A stretch of 64,000 bases of DNA from Clitopilus passeckerianus (lineage: Eukaryota; Basidiomycota; Agaricomycetes; Agaricales; Entolomataceae). The stretch covers positions 124,001 to 188,000 of the forward strand of contig CALYLX010000116.1 of assembly GCA_944990035.1 (NCBI GenBank). Direction: 5' to 3'. Within the stretch, counting starts at the first letter, position 1; each line of letters begins with the position of its first letter. The notes under the pieces were generated by a model. That model was not told where the DNA came from. It did no database searches and saw only the letters and a program-made list of their open reading frames with translations. Positions 61,178 through 64,000 of this stretch are shown one piece after another. A program made the translations under genes and the position numbers.

Positions 61178-62556
61178 TTAGATATCGCGAACAATGGAGA
61201 TGAATGAAGATTGAAAACGGTTCCCCATATAAACACAACGGCCGATGAGATCCCCACTGGCTGTGATAGGCAGCCACTCCGGCACCGAAGAGGTTAAAGA
61301 ATTGTCATCGTGGTTGCCGGAACCTTTGTCAAAGAGATAGAAGTCGCACTTCATCCGACCACAAAGGATATCTGCGAGGAATGAGTCCAGTTTCAACAGA
61401 CCGTCCTGTATCAATGTGTTATCGTCAGGAGTTGTCCAAAGTGACACGTCAAGAAGCAAGCCGAATCTCCGAACATGGCTCGGAAGAGGGAGTGAAGTCT
61501 TGAGAACATTCAAGGCTGTGTCGTTCAATAGGAAGTTGTGCAGGGCTGCGTATACGTAGAGCGCCTGTAATTTATTGAATTGTTTCCAGTCAGCGATGGC
61601 GATTTCTCCAGGTAACAAAACATTAGTCTTGAAACAAGACTCGTCATGATCGTGCACGGGCTTACCTTTGATCCCTATAGCAAGCAATTCCAAAGACTTC
61701 GCGGCTGCTGTGAAGAATGACTTGATGTGGACGTCGATGATGTGATCCATCCCTATTTCGTATAGGAAGGCCTCCCGCAGGCGATGGAACTTTACAGGGA
61801 AGGAGTCTGAGACCAATTTCTTGGCGACCCACAAGGGCAATGTCCCCTGATCCCCGTACAGCTCCAGACTCTCAGGGAAAAGTATCTTCTTCTCGAGTTT
61901 GTTCCACGGCCGACCGCTTGGGAGGGTTTCAAAGTCCGGCAAGAAGAGGCCCTGACAAGGTTGGGCCACACAATGTATGCAAATCTTTTTGACGCTGCTT
62001 CCTGCCACGATGATTTCAAGTGGGACGTGGATACAAAAATTGGAGAAGCTGAGCGATACCACGTTTTTGAGGCTCGCAGAAGTTTTATGAGTAGGTCTCC
62101 TTGGGCAACTATGTGGTAATAGTCACGCACAAAGATGCCGCGAGTTTGACGCTGATAAGTACATCCACGTAACTCTAGCGAGCTTATTGGCAGAGAGGAG
62201 TCAGAGAGAAGGCGAATGATTGAGAGGAGATCGGTATGAGACTCTGTGATCATATCGGTGGGCCATGCTATGGATAGCTTTCGGATATATGATTTTGTTT
62301 CTGGTCGAGTCCAGAGAAGACTGTGGAGGACTCGATGGTCACGACGTATATGAGCACCATCGCAGAATTTCCACGGAGAAGGTGGGCGCCCCACAAAAGG
62401 ATCTAGCTCGAGTTCGGAAAACTGTAATCTGCGGGCTATCTCTAGGAAAGTCCGCGAAACCAGTGAAGCATGTTGCAAAGTTTTGCGGTCCTCCTGAGGA
62501 TCTAAGTAGCTCAAGATTGACCTGATGATTTCTCCCGGGACCTCTGTAGACAACAT
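61178..62556 (-). CDS. F-box protein, frameshifted
   Basis: The minus-strand reading starts MLSTEVPGEIIRSILSYLDP (Met 62556; an in-frame Met also lies at 62577). The F-box continues LQHASLVSRTFLEIARRLQF. F-box proteins link Skp1-Cul1 ubiquitin ligases to substrates. The body is leucine-rich (YIRKLSIAWPTD; SSLPISSLELRGCTY; KSLELLAIGIKG; QFNKLQALYVYAAL) like the divergent LRR regions of the large agaricomycete F-box families. The frame breaks once at the AAAAA run (TTTTT at 62064-62068 on plus): the first frame leaves at LLRASK, while the second resumes as VVSLSFSNFCIHVPLEI, which continues the leucine-rich pattern. A sixth A would give one uninterrupted protein of about 455 residues. Confidence 0.7.
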
Positions 62557-62801
62557 AATGAGTTGTTTCAAGAGCAAGAAGCAACTTCCTGACTCGAAAG
62601 GCGTACTGGCTGAATGACAGTGACTGGCTGCGCATATTTGGATTCAAGGACTTGTCGGTTACGTAAACTCCAAGTTGGGTAGTCGCCATCACAGAATATG
62701 CATAGCCACCTGATGGGACAATCGCCGGTGTTCCCGAAGGCCACCAAGCCGGCAGATGACGCAAAACTAAGGCGACCTATCATAATCAAGGTTGACATGC
62801 G

Positions 62802-62808
62802 TATATAA
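62802..62808 (+). promoter_or_regulatory. TATA box of FMP52
   Basis: TATATAA about 50 nt upstream of Met 62856. Confidence 0.5.
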
Positions 62809-62855
62809 ACCGAACGAGACCATTGAATAATCCCCACGACAACCATTCATCTCCA

Positions 62856-63839
62856 ATGGCAGGAAAAACAGCACTCCTCATCGGCGCAACGGGCCAAGTT
62901 GGCCAACATGTGCTCAAGGAACTCCTTACTTCCTCTGAATTCACAAAAGTCGGTGAATTCGGTCGAAGGGTAACAGACTTGGCATCTCTACCAGGAAACA
63001 AAGAAAAGCTTGTCCAGAAGAAGATTGACTTTGAGCATTTGGAGGGGGCTGGACTGAAGGACGAGAAGTGGGACGTCGTTTATATCACGTCTGTATTCCC
63101 TGAAGCACATCAACCTATCCTCCTGCTGACACCTCAACTTGCCCAGACTCGGAACCACTAAAGCAGATGCGGGCAGCGCTGAAGCATTTGAAAAGATTGA
63201 CCGAACATACGTCGTGAATGCTGCTAAAGCTGCAAAGGCTGAGACACCACAGCGTCTCGTCTACCTCTCGGTAAGCCTGCATATTGGATGGAAACATCGT
63301 TTACCTGACATTTAGACAGTCGACTGGAGCTAACGCCTCCTCTCCCTTCCTTTATCCAAAGTACAGTCTCTTCTGACTTTCAGTAAGGGGGTGCTGACAA
63401 CAGCTTCAGGAGCAAAGGCTTGACCGAGAACGCCCTTGCCGGCTTGGGGTACAGCGATACCCTTATCTTCCGACCCGGCTTGCTCGTAGGTACACAGCGG
63501 CCTAAACCACGACTCGCAGAAACCATCTTTGGGTGAGTCTACACCACAAAACAGCTTCTCGATGGTATGCTAAGGGTATTTTCTAGTGGCTTCACGAAGC
63601 TAGCATCCTTTGTCACCGACGGACTTGAAATCAACGTATGCATTTCACGTTTCCTTCGCCTTCCATCGCTGACACCCTCCCAGGTATCGACCTTGGGAAA
63701 GAGCATTGTTGCTGCTGGTGTGCTCGGCTCGTCAGCATTGCCCGCTGCTGCAAAGGCCTCCTCTGCTACTACCCCGGATGGTGCTAAGTTTACAGTCATC
63801 GACAATGGAGGTGCCCAGGGATTGGCAAAGTCTTCCTGA
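62856..63839 (+). CDS. FMP52: FMP52-like NAD(P)-binding protein, mitochondrial outer membrane
   Basis: Multi-exon gene. The N-terminus MAGKTALLIGATGQVGQHVL is a Rossmann-fold dinucleotide site (GATGxxG). Later exons give VGEFGRRVTDL, DVVYITLGTTKADAGSAEAF (intron 1 spliced), and DRTYVVNAAKAAKAETPQRL. The rest includes VYLSSTGANASSPFLYPKSK, GLTENALAGLGY, LIFRPGLLVGTQRPKPRLAE and VSTLGKSIVAAGV. This is the atypical short-chain dehydrogenase family of fungal Fmp52 and human HTATIP2. Yeast Fmp52 localises to the mitochondrial outer membrane; its substrate is unknown. It is divergent to the F-box gene. Confidence 0.9.
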
Positions 63840-64000
63840 GCATATTGCTGCTTCGTTATGTGTGCTCACTCTCAACTACCGTCGAATTTGTTGGTTTCAA
63901 CCTTGATTAGTAAAGCAGGCAACAACATATTAAGCTAGTTAGTGGACTCCAGGTCGGTATAGTATTGTGGGTGGTATAGGAGGAGCTAGGAAGTAACGTG

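Overview
The window is nuclear DNA of a filamentous basidiomycete, most likely an agaricomycete. Genes are cut by many 50-64 nt introns, are packed on both strands, and include families typical of mushroom-forming fungi (a DUF6535-type membrane protein, an F-box protein, Mid2/SKG6-like wall proteins, an NRPS-like reductase-free synthetase, a microsomal P450). There is no bacterial, phage, CRISPR or rRNA signal. I found no convincing tRNA. Exon models below were spliced by eye; where I give a total length, the exon lengths sum to a multiple of three.

Layout. 1-2.5 kb: nothing recognisable. 2.5-8.7 kb: a mitochondrial hotdog thioesterase (-), a secreted orphan (+), pyridoxal kinase (+) and a decayed old-yellow-enzyme gene (+). 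8.9-16.8 kb: a YTP1-like membrane protein (-), long-form tRNase Z (+) and a cytochrome P450 (-). 17.6-25 kb: a vezatin/Inp2-like protein (-), a Ser/Thr-rich single-pass protein (+) and a second single-pass protein (-). 25-27.6 kb is gene-poor. 27.6-39.6 kb: a large NRPS-like membrane enzyme, tubulin cofactor B, CDC48 and DGAT2, all on +. 40.5-45.2 kb: three tandem + strand paralogues of a small family that I place, tentatively, near DUF1917/BLES03. 45.4-51.1 kb: the arsenite pump ACR3 (-), a second Ser/Thr-rich single-pass protein (-) and a small secreted protein (-). 51.2-59.4 kb: a glutathione S-transferase relic, an intact GST, a DUF6535 gene and a frameshifted GST. 59.7-63.8 kb: a low-complexity orphan (-), an F-box protein (-) and FMP52 (+).

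The item most worth attention is the 16-exon, 1638-residue gene at 27601-33316. It reads as adenylation domain, carrier domain, then pairs of membrane segments alternating with three left-handed beta-helix (hexapeptide) modules, the layout known from bacterial epsilon-poly-lysine synthetase, and it ends in a complete C3HC4 RING finger in the same reading frame. A nonribosomal synthetase carrying its own ubiquitin-ligase-type finger is not something I know to be described. The second is the 40.5-45.2 kb paralogue array. A caution applies to the right end: four lineage-specific genes (55.7, 59.1, 60.0, 62.1 kb) each carry one -1 frameshift that sits in a homopolymer run, which looks more like residual assembly error than four independent pseudogenes.
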